Source of the DNA: Chloroflexota bacterium
Lineage (GTDB): Bacteria > Chloroflexota > UBA11872 > UBA12225 > JAJDUF01
NCBI GenBank assembly: GCA_022826725.1
Contig: JAJDUF010000020.1
Span: 87,178-151,177, forward strand
Direction: 5' to 3'
Length of the DNA: 64,000 bases
Made by a program: the position numbers and the translations under genes. Positions 49,632-57,408 of the stretch are shown here, in pieces (the first letter of the stretch is position 1; each line of letters begins with the position of its first letter). The notes under the pieces were generated by a model. The model was not told the origin of the DNA. It was given only the letters and a program-made list of their open reading frames with translations, and ran no database searches.

Positions 49632-50279
49632 CTAGGACGTCACCTTCCAGGCCACGCTCAACCCCTCGCCCACCGGCAAGATCGTGCCCACGAGCCGATG
49701 ATCCGTGGCGACGAGCCGGTTGTAGCGGCGCAGCGCCCGCACCGACTCGGACGACGTGGCCTCGTCGTACACCTTGACCCGGGGACCGAGCGTCAGCACG
49801 TTGTCCGCCAGAATCAATCCACCCGGCCGCACCAGCCGCACCGCCTCCTCCAGATACGCCGGATACGGCGGCTTGTCGGCGTCAATGAAGACCGCATCCA
49901 CGCTTTCGTCGGCGCGGGCCGCCAGCGTCTCGCGGGCGTCGCCAACCGTCACCGTCACTCGCTCGGCCACCCCGGCCTGCCGGAAGTGGGCGCGGGCCAT
50001 CGCCGCGCGCTGTGGATCAAGCTCCAGCGTTTCCAGCTGGCCGTCCGCGGGCAAACCGCGAGCAATCCAGATACCCGAGTAGCCGGTGCAGGTGCCGATC
50101 TCCAACACGCGCCGCGCGCCGATCAGGCGACACAGCAGTTGCAGCACCCGCCCGGCCTCCGGCGCAATCGCCGGTACACCCAGCTCTCGCGCCCGCGCCC
50201 CGATGGCGTGCAACGCGTCGTCCTCCACCACGACCTGCTCGCGTAGGTAGTGAATCACGTCCGCATCGAGATACGTCAT
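49632..50279 (-). CDS. O-methyltransferase (family 3, catechol/CCoAOMT-like)
   Basis: A 215-residue SAM-dependent O-methyltransferase. Motif I is VLEIGTCTGYSGIWIARGLP, followed by LETLELDP and the metal-binding VDAVFIDADKPPYPAYLEEA and LILADNVLTLG. These match the cation-dependent caffeoyl-CoA/catechol type, which methylates vicinal hydroxyls. The acceptor is unknown. The start at 50279 has GGAGGAG immediately upstream; the frame open to 50291 is four codons longer. Confidence 0.9.
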   Translation of the reverse strand: MTYLDADVIHYLREQVVVEDDALHAIGARARELGVPAIAPEAGRVLQLLCRLIGARRVLEIGTCTGYSGIWIARGLPADGQLETLELDPQRAAMARAHFRQAGVAERVTVTVGDARETLAARADESVDAVFIDADKPPYPAYLEEAVRLVRPGGLILADNVLTLGPRVKVYDEATSSESVRALRRYNRLVATDHRLVGTILPVGEGLSVAWKVTS

Positions 50280-50585
50280 GCTCTCCTCCACTGGTGATCC
50301 GCTGCCGCCGTGCTCCCCCGGCGCTGGCTTGACGTGCCTAAGGAATTAGCGTATCGTTCGCTCAGGATACACACCTGCTACCTCGCCTGCGTAGCCGGTG
50401 TGGCTTCTCGGCCGCTTGCGGCCGGTACAATTGAAGCAGGTGACTTAGCCGTTCGCAGGAGGTGATGGGGCAGAGAGCACGCGCACACGGCTGCACACTG
50501 TTCTAGCTTGCTCGATCCCTTCCATTGGGTAGTGTTGAGCAGCTACAGGAGTCTATGCAAGCAGGAGCTTGCAGGAGGAAATATC
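50280..50585. other. Divergent intergenic region upstream of the solute-binding protein gene
   Basis: These 306 bases separate the O-methyltransferase and solute-binding protein genes. They contain GGCCGCTTGCGGCC, a perfect short palindrome (50410-50423), next to TACAAT (50426-50431), a good -10 match with no convincing -35. Positions 50570-50585 hold the ribosome binding site GCAGGAGG. No gene or known riboswitch is seen. Confidence 0.45.
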
Positions 50586-52094
50586 GTGGCAGAGATCACG
50601 CGCAGAAGGTACATCGGTGGCGCTGGCGCCTTGCTTGGTGGTCTGCTGGCCGTCGCCTGCGGCGAAGTGGAAATCCGCTACGTCCAGGGGCCGGCTGGCC
50701 CAGCCGGCCCGGCCGGAGCGCAGGGCGAGCGCGGTGCGACTGGTGCCCAGGGCGTCCAGGGTGAATCCGGTGCGGCCGGCCAGACCATTGTCGTGGACAA
50801 GCCGGTCACGCAGGTCGTCGAGAAGACCATCGTGGCTGCACCCAACACCAAGGTGGTCATGTGGACCGGGTTCTGGCGCGGTGGCAACATGAGCGACCGC
50901 GGCACCGGCTGGACCGATCTGACCAACCGCTGGAATGGCGAGAACCTGAACATCACCTTCGTGCTCCAGCCCGTCGCCGGGCAGGGGAACAACACCGACG
51001 AGAAGATCATCTCCAACTACGCCGCGGGCACCCCGCCCGATCTGGTGCATACTGCCTATTGGAGCGGCGGCGTCTACGGCATCCGCGACATGCTCCCCGA
51101 GTTGATGGAGACGTTCATCCGGCACGACAAAGAGTACGCCGACTCGATGGATGACTTCTTCCCCCACCTGCTGGACTCGAGCTACTGGAATGGCCAGTTG
51201 TGGAGCCTGCCCCAGGAAACCAACGCCGACCTCCCCTACACCAACCTCGCTTTCGTGCGCGAAGCCGGCTTGGAGCCGCTGACCCTCGGCTTCACCTGGG
51301 ACGAGTGGGTGGAGTGGATGAAGGTGATGCAAACGAGCCTCGGCGACGGCAAAGAAACGGGTAAGTGGGCCATCGGCCACATGCTCAACACCGTCGTATG
51401 GTGGAACCTGGTCTTCCAGGCCGGGGGCAGCATCTTCAACGAGGACCGCACCAAGCTCGTGCTCGATTCGCCGGAAGCGCTCGAAGCGCTGCAGTTCGTC
51501 TCCGACATCCACCACAAGCATCAGGTTGCCGTGCCGCACCGCTCCTACTACGAGGAAACCGGCAAGGAGCGTCCCAGCTTCCGTAAGGGCCAGATTGGGC
51601 AGTTCTACGAGACCAGCGCCTCGCGCTTGGTCACGTGGGCACAAGACATCGGCGGCTTGGACAACATGTATGTCACTCCGTCGCCGACCAAGAAGCAGCC
51701 CTTCGTTGCCAACTTCGGCCAGAACACCTACCTGTTCAAGACCAATACGCAGCAGATGGAAGCTGCTTGGCAGGTGATGCGCTGGCTGACCAGCACCGAT
51801 GCCGCAGCCCACTACGCGGCGGTCACGATGTTCCTGGCGCCTCGGAAGTCAGTGCTTACCCATCCCGAGTATCAGGCCGTGCGCGAGAACGTACCGCAGT
51901 TCGAGACGTTTGTCCAGAGCCTGAGCTACGGCTTCCGGCCCTTCCACCCCACGCTCCCGAGCATGTTCGGCGGCATTGGTGGGATGCTCAGCGAGGCTGG
52001 CCAGAACCCGAATGCCAACCTCAAGGACGGGCTGGCGGAGGTGGTGCGCGTCGAGAACGCCAAGCTGGCCAAGTGGACCGCGGACAACGCCTAG
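50586..52094 (+). CDS. Tat-type extracellular solute-binding lipoprotein with collagen-like linker
   Basis: About 502 residues from GTG 50586, which has GCAGGAGG seven bases upstream; the frame open to 50508 lacks one. The N-terminus has a twin-arginine motif (ITRRRYIGG) and a lipobox ending at Cys25 (LLAVAC). Residues ~35-66 are Gly-X-Y collagen-like triplets (GPAGPAGPAGAQGERGATGA). The remainder is a family 1 sugar-binding ABC protein fold (TGFWRGGNMSDRGTGWTDLT, AAGTPPDLVH, LWSLPQETNADLPYTNL). It would be a lipid-anchored receptor for a sugar or sugar acid. No ABC permease or ATPase gene is nearby. It lies upstream of the sialidase/oxidoreductase cluster, which may process its ligand. Confidence 0.85.
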   Translation: MAEITRRRYIGGAGALLGGLLAVACGEVEIRYVQGPAGPAGPAGAQGERGATGAQGVQGESGAAGQTIVVDKPVTQVVEKTIVAAPNTKVVMWTGFWRGGNMSDRGTGWTDLTNRWNGENLNITFVLQPVAGQGNNTDEKIISNYAAGTPPDLVHTAYWSGGVYGIRDMLPELMETFIRHDKEYADSMDDFFPHLLDSSYWNGQLWSLPQETNADLPYTNLAFVREAGLEPLTLGFTWDEWVEWMKVMQTSLGDGKETGKWAIGHMLNTVVWWNLVFQAGGSIFNEDRTKLVLDSPEALEALQFVSDIHHKHQVAVPHRSYYEETGKERPSFRKGQIGQFYETSASRLVTWAQDIGGLDNMYVTPSPTKKQPFVANFGQNTYLFKTNTQQMEAAWQVMRWLTSTDAAAHYAAVTMFLAPRKSVLTHPEYQAVRENVPQFETFVQSLSYGFRPFHPTLPSMFGGIGGMLSEAGQNPNANLKDGLAEVVRVENAKLAKWTADNA

Positions 52095-52164
52095 CCCATT
52101 TCGTAGCAGCCGCGCTTGGCTGCTCTGTTGGATCGTCGGGCCGGCAACCGGCCCAAACGCTAAG

Positions 52165-52207
52165 GTTGCACAGGAGCCATCGCGTTCCTGTGCAACCTGC
52201 TTTTTCC
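52165..52207 (+). terminator. Rho-independent terminator of the solute-binding protein gene
   Basis: GGTTGCACAGGA (from ~52163) pairs with TCCTGTGCAACC across an AGCCATCGCGT-type loop and is followed by TGCTTTTTCC. Stem plus T-run, ~70 bases after the stop at 52094, is the clearest intrinsic terminator in the window. Confidence 0.75.
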
Positions 52208-52220
52208 TCGCCGTTTCGCT

Positions 52221-52362
52221 GTCATTCCCGCGCACGCGGGAATCCACGTCCCCCTGCGAAGCGGAGGGGCCATAGGGGGAGCAGGTACTCCCCGAAGTGT
52301 GAGCCAAAGCCCACCGCACACCCCCTCTCCACCATGGTGGAGAGGGGGCCGGGGGTGAGGCC
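52221..52362 (+). repeat. Composite of Rep-C, Rep-B, partial Rep-D and Rep-A palindromes
   Basis: Four modules in a row between convergent genes: Rep-C (52221-52246, ATTCCCGCGCACGCGGGAAT), Rep-B (52248-52281), a decayed Rep-D arm (GAGCCAAAGCCCACCGCAC, ~52301-52319) and Rep-A (52321-52362, with tail GGGCCGGGGGTGAGG). A separate short hairpin (TTGCACAGGA and TCCTGTGCAA around 52165-52198) directly precedes a run of T and is a classic rho-independent terminator for the solute-binding protein gene. Confidence 0.75.
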
Positions 52363-52376
52363 CGCAGCCCGCAGCC

Positions 52377-53585
52377 CTACCCCGCCAACCGGAAGAAGCT
52401 GCCGGCGATGTGGCGGGTGCCGCCAAAGCCGTTCCCGTCGTCTTCCATAAAGTAGTACGCCGTGAAGATACGCCCGTCGTCGAGTTGCGTTGCGACCGGA
52501 TAGCCTAGGTCGCTGCCGCTGCCATCGTCCCGCACAATCGCCTCAGCCGACCAGGTGGTGCCCTCGTCCTCGCTGACAATCAACCCGATCCCGGTAGGCG
52601 GCTTGCGCCGCCCGAAGAGCACCACGACCCGCCCATCCCGCAGCCGCATAGGCCACGGCGAGCGGTAATGGACGCCGCTCCGGGCCACCTGCGGCGGGCG
52701 CCGCGCCGCCCACGGCGATTGCCCCCACGCCACAATCGGCCGGGCGCCGCTCCAGCTTGCGCCGCCGTCATCGGAGTAGGCCAGCTGGATCGCGTTGCGA
52801 ACGCCGCCGATGTTGAGCATGTAGCACTGCAAGCGACCGCCCGGCAGGAGCAGCAAGCCGGCGTAGGTCGGTCGCCCCACGCCAGTTGGGTCGCGTGCAA
52901 CCTCCGCCACGTACTCCCAGGTCAGTCCGTTGTCATCCGAGCCGTACACGCCCACCCCACCAGGCATCCCGGCACTGTCTCGCTCCGGGGTCATCGCCAT
53001 CGTCATCGCGCCCATCAGCGTGCCATCGGGAAACTGCACCAGCGGGTGAGCATCGCGGTGGATCCCTCCGCCATGCGGGTTCGACACCCGCGTCGGCACC
53101 GCCTCCCACGTCCGACCGCGATCCCCGGAGCGGAACGCAAAGCACTCCAGGGTAGGCTCCCCATTCGACCGGGTCGGCCCGGTCACCGGGCGGGCAAAGT
53201 ACACCGCTGCATCCGGGCCGGTGAGGTCAATCTGCTCGCGGACCACGCTCGGCTCATCCGCCCGCTTCAGAATCGCCCGCTTCTCCTCGAGCGGCAGAGT
53301 CTCGTCCCACACCACCACATCGTGCTCCCGCGGCCACGTCTCGCCGTGATCGAACGAGCGCTGCAGCAGGATTTTGGCGCGGCTGGGATAACCGGTCCAG
53401 AAGGAGTGGCTAATGTCCTCCCGCACCTCGTAGCGCGATGGCGCGTGGGCATGTAGGACTGCAATCTCGCCGTTTCCGTAGTTGAAGATGCCGCTCTGCC
53501 GGGGATGCCCGCAGTAGCGCTCTTTGCTGTAGCACAGCTTGGTGTGGCGCATGTCCGTCAGCACCGGGCTGTCACGTCGCATCAT
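52377..53585 (-). CDS. Sialidase-superfamily (BNR/Asp-box) protein, copy 1
   Basis: A 402-residue six-bladed propeller of the sialidase superfamily. Asp-box repeats (S-x-D-x-G-x-x-W) are visible as SFDHGETW, SGDRGRTW, SDDNGLTW, SDDGGASW and SEDEGTTW. No signal peptide is present, so it is probably cytoplasmic. Catalytic triad Arg residues of true neuraminidases cannot be assigned by eye, so activity on sialic acids is not certain. A close paralogue lies at 54884 on the opposite strand. GGGAG precedes the ATG-ATG start at 53585. Divergent from the first Gfo/Idh/MocA gene. Confidence 0.8.
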   Translation of the reverse strand: MMRRDSPVLTDMRHTKLCYSKERYCGHPRQSGIFNYGNGEIAVLHAHAPSRYEVREDISHSFWTGYPSRAKILLQRSFDHGETWPREHDVVVWDETLPLEEKRAILKRADEPSVVREQIDLTGPDAAVYFARPVTGPTRSNGEPTLECFAFRSGDRGRTWEAVPTRVSNPHGGGIHRDAHPLVQFPDGTLMGAMTMAMTPERDSAGMPGGVGVYGSDDNGLTWEYVAEVARDPTGVGRPTYAGLLLLPGGRLQCYMLNIGGVRNAIQLAYSDDGGASWSGARPIVAWGQSPWAARRPPQVARSGVHYRSPWPMRLRDGRVVVLFGRRKPPTGIGLIVSEDEGTTWSAEAIVRDDGSGSDLGYPVATQLDDGRIFTAYYFMEDDGNGFGGTRHIAGSFFRLAG

Positions 53586-53750
53586 TTCACTCTCCCATCA
53601 TGTGCCGGGATCTCACTCCGGTACCGCATCGCCGTGATCCTGGACTGCCACCGGCGTGGCTACTATAATCGCTCCCGGAAACCCCCGGCTAGTGGCTCGA
53701 GGTGAGCCGGGGGCGCTGACATGATACCTGCCCTATCTCACCCTGCGCCC

Positions 53751-53794
53751 CGTCCCCCTGCTCCGTGGGGGGGCCGTAGGGGGGCCGGGGGTAG
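53751..53794 (+). repeat. Rep-B palindrome with Rep-A-type tail
   Basis: CGTCCCCCTGCTCCGTGGGG then GGGGCCGTAGGGGGGCCGGG ending GGTAGG. It is a hybrid: a Rep-B stem and core followed by the CCGGGGGTAGG tail of Rep-A. It lies just upstream of the oxidoreductase start. Confidence 0.7.
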
Positions 53795-53820
53795 GCTCGC
53801 AACACAGATCGGAGGAGACG

Positions 53821-54834
53821 ATGGCCAACCTGAAAGCAGCATTGATCGGTTGCGGGGGCATGGGACGCGCCCATGCCAACGCCGGGCAGGCGCTCGGAGT
53901 CGAGGTGGTCGCGTTCTGCGATGTGATCGAGGCGGCCGCCGAGCGCGCGCGCGAAGAGTTCGGTGGTCGCTACGCCACCACCGACGCCGACCGTATCATG
54001 CGCGACGACAGCATTGACTTGCTCTATATCGCCACCCACCACGACGCCCACCATCCGCTGGCCATCGCCGGCGCCCAGGCCGGCAAGCACATGATGCTAG
54101 AGAAGCCCATGTGCATCATGCGCCACCAGGCGGTGGAGGTCGCCGAAGCCGTCGAAAAGGCCGGTGTCAAGGCGGTCGTGGACCACTGGTTCCGCATCCA
54201 GCCCACGACGCAGAAAATCCGCGAGCTGATCCCCCATCCCCGCCTCAGCCATGGCCAGTTGGCGATGGAAAACTACAATACGGGCCGGGTTGGCGCGAAG
54301 TGGCTGTGGGACAAGGACGACGGCGGCGGCCTGCTGGTCAGCACCGCCGTCCATACCGTTGACCTGCTCTGCTACCTCATGGACAGCGCCGGTGATCGGG
54401 TCTACGCGGAAAGTCACCTGTTCGAGCCAGAGCACAAGGGTACGTCCGGTTATCCCGATGTGCTCGTAGGCACCATCGTCTGGCAGAGCGGCGGGCTATC
54501 CACCATCATCAGCACCGACCAGGGCTTTAACCCTGCCGTCTCAAAGTGGTTTCACGAGGTTTGGGACGGCGAGCGCAGCGCGGTGCTCTCCAGCCACACG
54601 GCGCGCGTAGACTTTGGTGGCGCCGACATAGACACCATTGATCTCAACGAGCTATCGGCGGAAGAGATGGCCAAAGTGCGGGGAGCGTACCCCATCCATG
54701 CCAATCTGCTGGAAGCAATCCGTACCGATGGGGACACGATCTGCAACGTCCACGACGGCGTGAAGAGCGTCTCCATCTGCAACGCGCTCGACGAGGCGGC
54801 CCGCACCGGCAAGCCGCAGGACGTGGCGCGCTAA
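53821..54834 (+). CDS. Gfo/Idh/MocA family oxidoreductase, copy 1
   Basis: A 337-residue NAD(P)-dependent sugar oxidoreductase. The Rossmann motif IGCGGMGRAHA is at residues ~9-19, the family signature EKPMCIM follows (Lys binds substrate), and the C-terminal alpha/beta domain contains LVSTAVHTVDLLCYLMD with the catalytic-type His. Family members oxidise or epimerise sugars and sugar acids; some remove glycosidic linkages by an oxidation-elimination route. GGAGGAGACG stands before the ATG. It is paired with the sialidase-like gene that follows 49 bases downstream and duplicated as copy 2 at 56140. Confidence 0.9.
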   Translation: MANLKAALIGCGGMGRAHANAGQALGVEVVAFCDVIEAAAERAREEFGGRYATTDADRIMRDDSIDLLYIATHHDAHHPLAIAGAQAGKHMMLEKPMCIMRHQAVEVAEAVEKAGVKAVVDHWFRIQPTTQKIRELIPHPRLSHGQLAMENYNTGRVGAKWLWDKDDGGGLLVSTAVHTVDLLCYLMDSAGDRVYAESHLFEPEHKGTSGYPDVLVGTIVWQSGGLSTIISTDQGFNPAVSKWFHEVWDGERSAVLSSHTARVDFGGADIDTIDLNELSAEEMAKVRGAYPIHANLLEAIRTDGDTICNVHDGVKSVSICNALDEAARTGKPQDVAR

Positions 54835-54883
54835 GGGCTGTCAGCTATCAGCCGTCAGCCATCAGCCTGAGCGAGGAGCGACA

Positions 54884-56098
54884 GTGAAGCGCACTGTCCC
54901 GGCCCTGAGAGAGGTCCGCCATACCACGCTGTGCTACAGCAAGCAGCGGTATTGCGGGCATCCGCGCCTGAGCGGCATCTTCAACTACGGCGGTGGCGAG
55001 CTGGCGGTGCTGCACAGCCACGCCCCCAGCAGCTACCGGACGCTCGACGACATCAGCCACTCGTTCACTACCGGCTATCTCGGCCGTGCCCAGGTCCTGC
55101 TCCAGCGTTCGCTCGACCATGGTGGGACCTGGCCCCGCGAGCACGATGTGGTCGTCTGGGACGAGTCCCTTCCGCTCGCCGAGAAGCGGGCCATCGTCGC
55201 CCGCGCCGATGAGCCGGGCGTGGCCCGCGAGCGGATTGATCTCACCAGTCCCGATGCCGCCGTGTATTTTGCCCGGCCTTGGACCGGGCCGGAAGACCCC
55301 GCTGGCAACCCCGTGCAAGAGTGTTTCGTGTTTCGGTCCGCCGACCGCGGGCGCACCTGGGAGACGGTACCCACCCGCGTTAGCCACCCGCATGGCGGTG
55401 GCCTGTGGCGAGACGCTCACCCCCTCGTGCAGTTCCCCGACGGCACCCTGATGGGCGTGCTCTCGCTCTACAGCACGTTCGCGGACGGGTCCATCGGCTA
55501 CCTGACCGGCGAGCCGCGCTCCGTCGCGGTTTTCGGCTCCGACGATAGCGGCCTCACCTGGGAATACGTCGCCGCAGTGCCCGGTGACCGCTCCGGCGGC
55601 AAGGGGCGCGTCTACGTCAGCCTCATCCTACTACCTAGCGGCCGCTTGCAGTGCTACATGCTCAACGTCATTGGTATTCGCAACGCCATCGAAATGTGCT
55701 ACTCCGACGACGGGGGGTATAGCTGGACTGAGCCACGCCCCATCGTGTCCTGGGGACAGTCGCCGTGGGTCGCCCGCCGCGCCCCCGCCGCCGCCCGGCG
55801 CGGTGTCCATTACCGCGCCCCGTGGCCCATGCGCCTCCGCGACGGCCGGATCGTCGTCATCTTCGGCCGGCGCAAGCCGCCGTTCGGCATCGGTTTGATC
55901 GTCAGCGCGGACGACGGCGCTACCTGGTCGGCGGAAGCCGTCATCCGCGACGACGGCAGCGGCGCCGACTTGAGCTATCCGGTCGCCACGGAGTTGGACG
56001 ACGGCCGCATCTTCACGGCGTATTACTTCATGGAGGACGACGGAAACGGCTTTGGCGGCACCCGCCACATCGCCGGCAGCTTCTTCCGGCTGGCATAG
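54884..56098 (+). CDS. Sialidase-superfamily (BNR/Asp-box) protein, copy 2
   Basis: A 404-residue paralogue of the protein at 52377, strikingly similar along its whole length (for example HAPSSYRTLDDISHSF against HAPSRYEVREDISHSF, and an almost identical last 40 residues). Asp boxes include SLDHGGTW, SADRGRTW, SDDSGLTW, SDDGGYSW and SADDGATW. No signal peptide. The start is GTG at 54884 with GAGGAG upstream. It sits between two Gfo/Idh/MocA genes with gaps of 49 and 41 bases, so the three form an operon. Conservation of both copies suggests two related substrates. Confidence 0.8.
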   Translation: MKRTVPALREVRHTTLCYSKQRYCGHPRLSGIFNYGGGELAVLHSHAPSSYRTLDDISHSFTTGYLGRAQVLLQRSLDHGGTWPREHDVVVWDESLPLAEKRAIVARADEPGVARERIDLTSPDAAVYFARPWTGPEDPAGNPVQECFVFRSADRGRTWETVPTRVSHPHGGGLWRDAHPLVQFPDGTLMGVLSLYSTFADGSIGYLTGEPRSVAVFGSDDSGLTWEYVAAVPGDRSGGKGRVYVSLILLPSGRLQCYMLNVIGIRNAIEMCYSDDGGYSWTEPRPIVSWGQSPWVARRAPAAARRGVHYRAPWPMRLRDGRIVVIFGRRKPPFGIGLIVSADDGATWSAEAVIRDDGSGADLSYPVATELDDGRIFTAYYFMEDDGNGFGGTRHIAGSFFRLA

Positions 56099-56139
56099 TA
56101 GCTGCGAGCAATGTCCGCATCAGCACACAGGAGGAGACG

Positions 56140-57147
56140 ATGGCAGGGATGAAAGCGGCAGTGATCGGCTGTGGCGGCATGGGCAGTGGTCATGCCGCGA
56201 AGGCCCAGGACTTGGGACTGGAGTTGGTCGGCTTCTGCGACGAGATCGAATCCAGCGCCACACGGTTGCGCGACACCATTGGCTCGGGCTACATCACCAC
56301 GGACAGCGGCCGGATCATGCGCGACGATAGCATTGATCTGGTCATCATCGCCACCCACCACGACGCCCACCATCCACTGGCCGTCGCCGCAGCCCAAGCC
56401 GGCAAGCATCTGCTTGTAGAAAAGCCAATGTGTGTCACCTATGACCAGGCCGTAGACCTGGCCGAAGAGGTCGAAAAGGCCGGCGTCAAGCTCGTCGTCA
56501 ACTGCAAGTTCCGCATCGCTCCCACCGTGCAGAAGGCCCGCGAATTTATCCCCCACCCGCGGCTCAGCCACGGGCAGCTGGCAATGGACAACTACGCGCT
56601 GAAGGAGCCTGGCACCAGCAGTAGTTGGCTATGGGACAAAGACGACGGTGGCGGCTTGCTCATCAGCACCGCCGTCCACACCATTGACCTGCTCTCCTAC
56701 CTGATGGGCGGCGCCGCCGACCGGGTCTACGCCGAGGGGAAGGTGTTCGATAGCCGCAACAAAGGCGATGCCGGCTATCCCGATGCACTGGTCGGCACCA
56801 TCCAGTGGCAGAGCGGCGGCCTGTCTACGGTCATCAGCACCGATCAGGGCCACAACCCGTTTGTCTCCAAGTGGTTCCACCAGATGTGGGACGGCGAGCG
56901 CAGCGCCGTCTTCTCCAAGCACACCAGTCGCGTGGACTTCAGCGGCTGCGACATTGACTACCTGGAGACGCAAGACCTCCCCGAGTCCGAGCGGAACAAG
57001 GCCTCGATGCTACTCAATCTAATGGAGGCCATCGAGACCGACGGCGATACCCTCTGCAACGTCCACGACGGCGCACGGACGGTCGCCATCTGCAACGCCC
57101 TCGACGCAGCCGCCCGCACCGGTCAGACCCAGAAGGTAGCCCGCTGA
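56140..57147 (+). CDS. Gfo/Idh/MocA family oxidoreductase, copy 2
   Basis: A 335-residue paralogue of the protein at 53821, colinear throughout (IGCGGMGSGHA; THHDAHHPLAVAAAQAGKHL; EKPMCV; HPRLSHGQLAMDNY; LISTAVHTIDLLSYLM). The start at 56140 has GGAGGAGACG immediately upstream, the same ribosome binding site as copy 1; the longer open frame from 55765 overlaps the sialidase-like gene out of frame and is rejected. Copy 1 and copy 2 each follow a sialidase-like gene, in divergent or tandem arrangement, pointing to duplication of a two-gene unit. Confidence 0.9.
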   Translation: MAGMKAAVIGCGGMGSGHAAKAQDLGLELVGFCDEIESSATRLRDTIGSGYITTDSGRIMRDDSIDLVIIATHHDAHHPLAVAAAQAGKHLLVEKPMCVTYDQAVDLAEEVEKAGVKLVVNCKFRIAPTVQKAREFIPHPRLSHGQLAMDNYALKEPGTSSSWLWDKDDGGGLLISTAVHTIDLLSYLMGGAADRVYAEGKVFDSRNKGDAGYPDALVGTIQWQSGGLSTVISTDQGHNPFVSKWFHQMWDGERSAVFSKHTSRVDFSGCDIDYLETQDLPESERNKASMLLNLMEAIETDGDTLCNVHDGARTVAICNALDAAARTGQTQKVAR

Positions 57148-57165
57148 GGCCGTAAACCCCCACCC

Positions 57166-57367
57166 CGGCCCTCCCCCGTTGCGACGGGGGAGGAAGCTAC
57201 CCGTCCCCCCGCAGTGCGGGGGGGCCACAGGGGGGCCAGCACCCGGAGTTGTACCAGCGCAGAAACCTCGCCACACCGGGCATACGCCCCCTCTCCACAT
57301 GGTGGAGAGGGGGCCGGGTGGTGGGCCAAAGCCGCACCACACCTGGCACTATCCGTGCGGCTTTGGC
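57166..57367 (+). repeat. Four-module palindrome composite including a perfect Rep-D
   Basis: In order: a CCTCCCCCGTTGCGACGGGG hairpin (57166-57193), Rep-B (57202-57237), Rep-A (57287-57325) and Rep-D (57325-57367). Rep-D here has perfect 13-base arms GCCAAAGCCGCAC and GTGCGGCTTTGGC around CACACCTGGCACTATCC. The composite fills most of the gap between copy 2 of the oxidoreductase and the isomerase gene. Confidence 0.8.
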
Positions 57368-57408
57368 TCATCATAGGGTGAGGCCGGAAACCACACAGGA
57401 GACAGACC

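Noticed and set aside
50570..50600. Riboswitch upstream of the solute-binding protein
   Set aside because: Apart from a short palindrome and a good ribosome binding site, no conserved riboswitch core could be recognised by eye.
50553..51812. A 419-codon minus-strand frame
   Set aside because: It is the antisense shadow of the solute-binding lipoprotein gene, whose signal peptide, lipobox and fold are convincing.
52221..57367. CRISPR array
   Set aside because: The repeats are dispersed palindromes of several families without regular spacing or unique spacers, and no cas genes are present.
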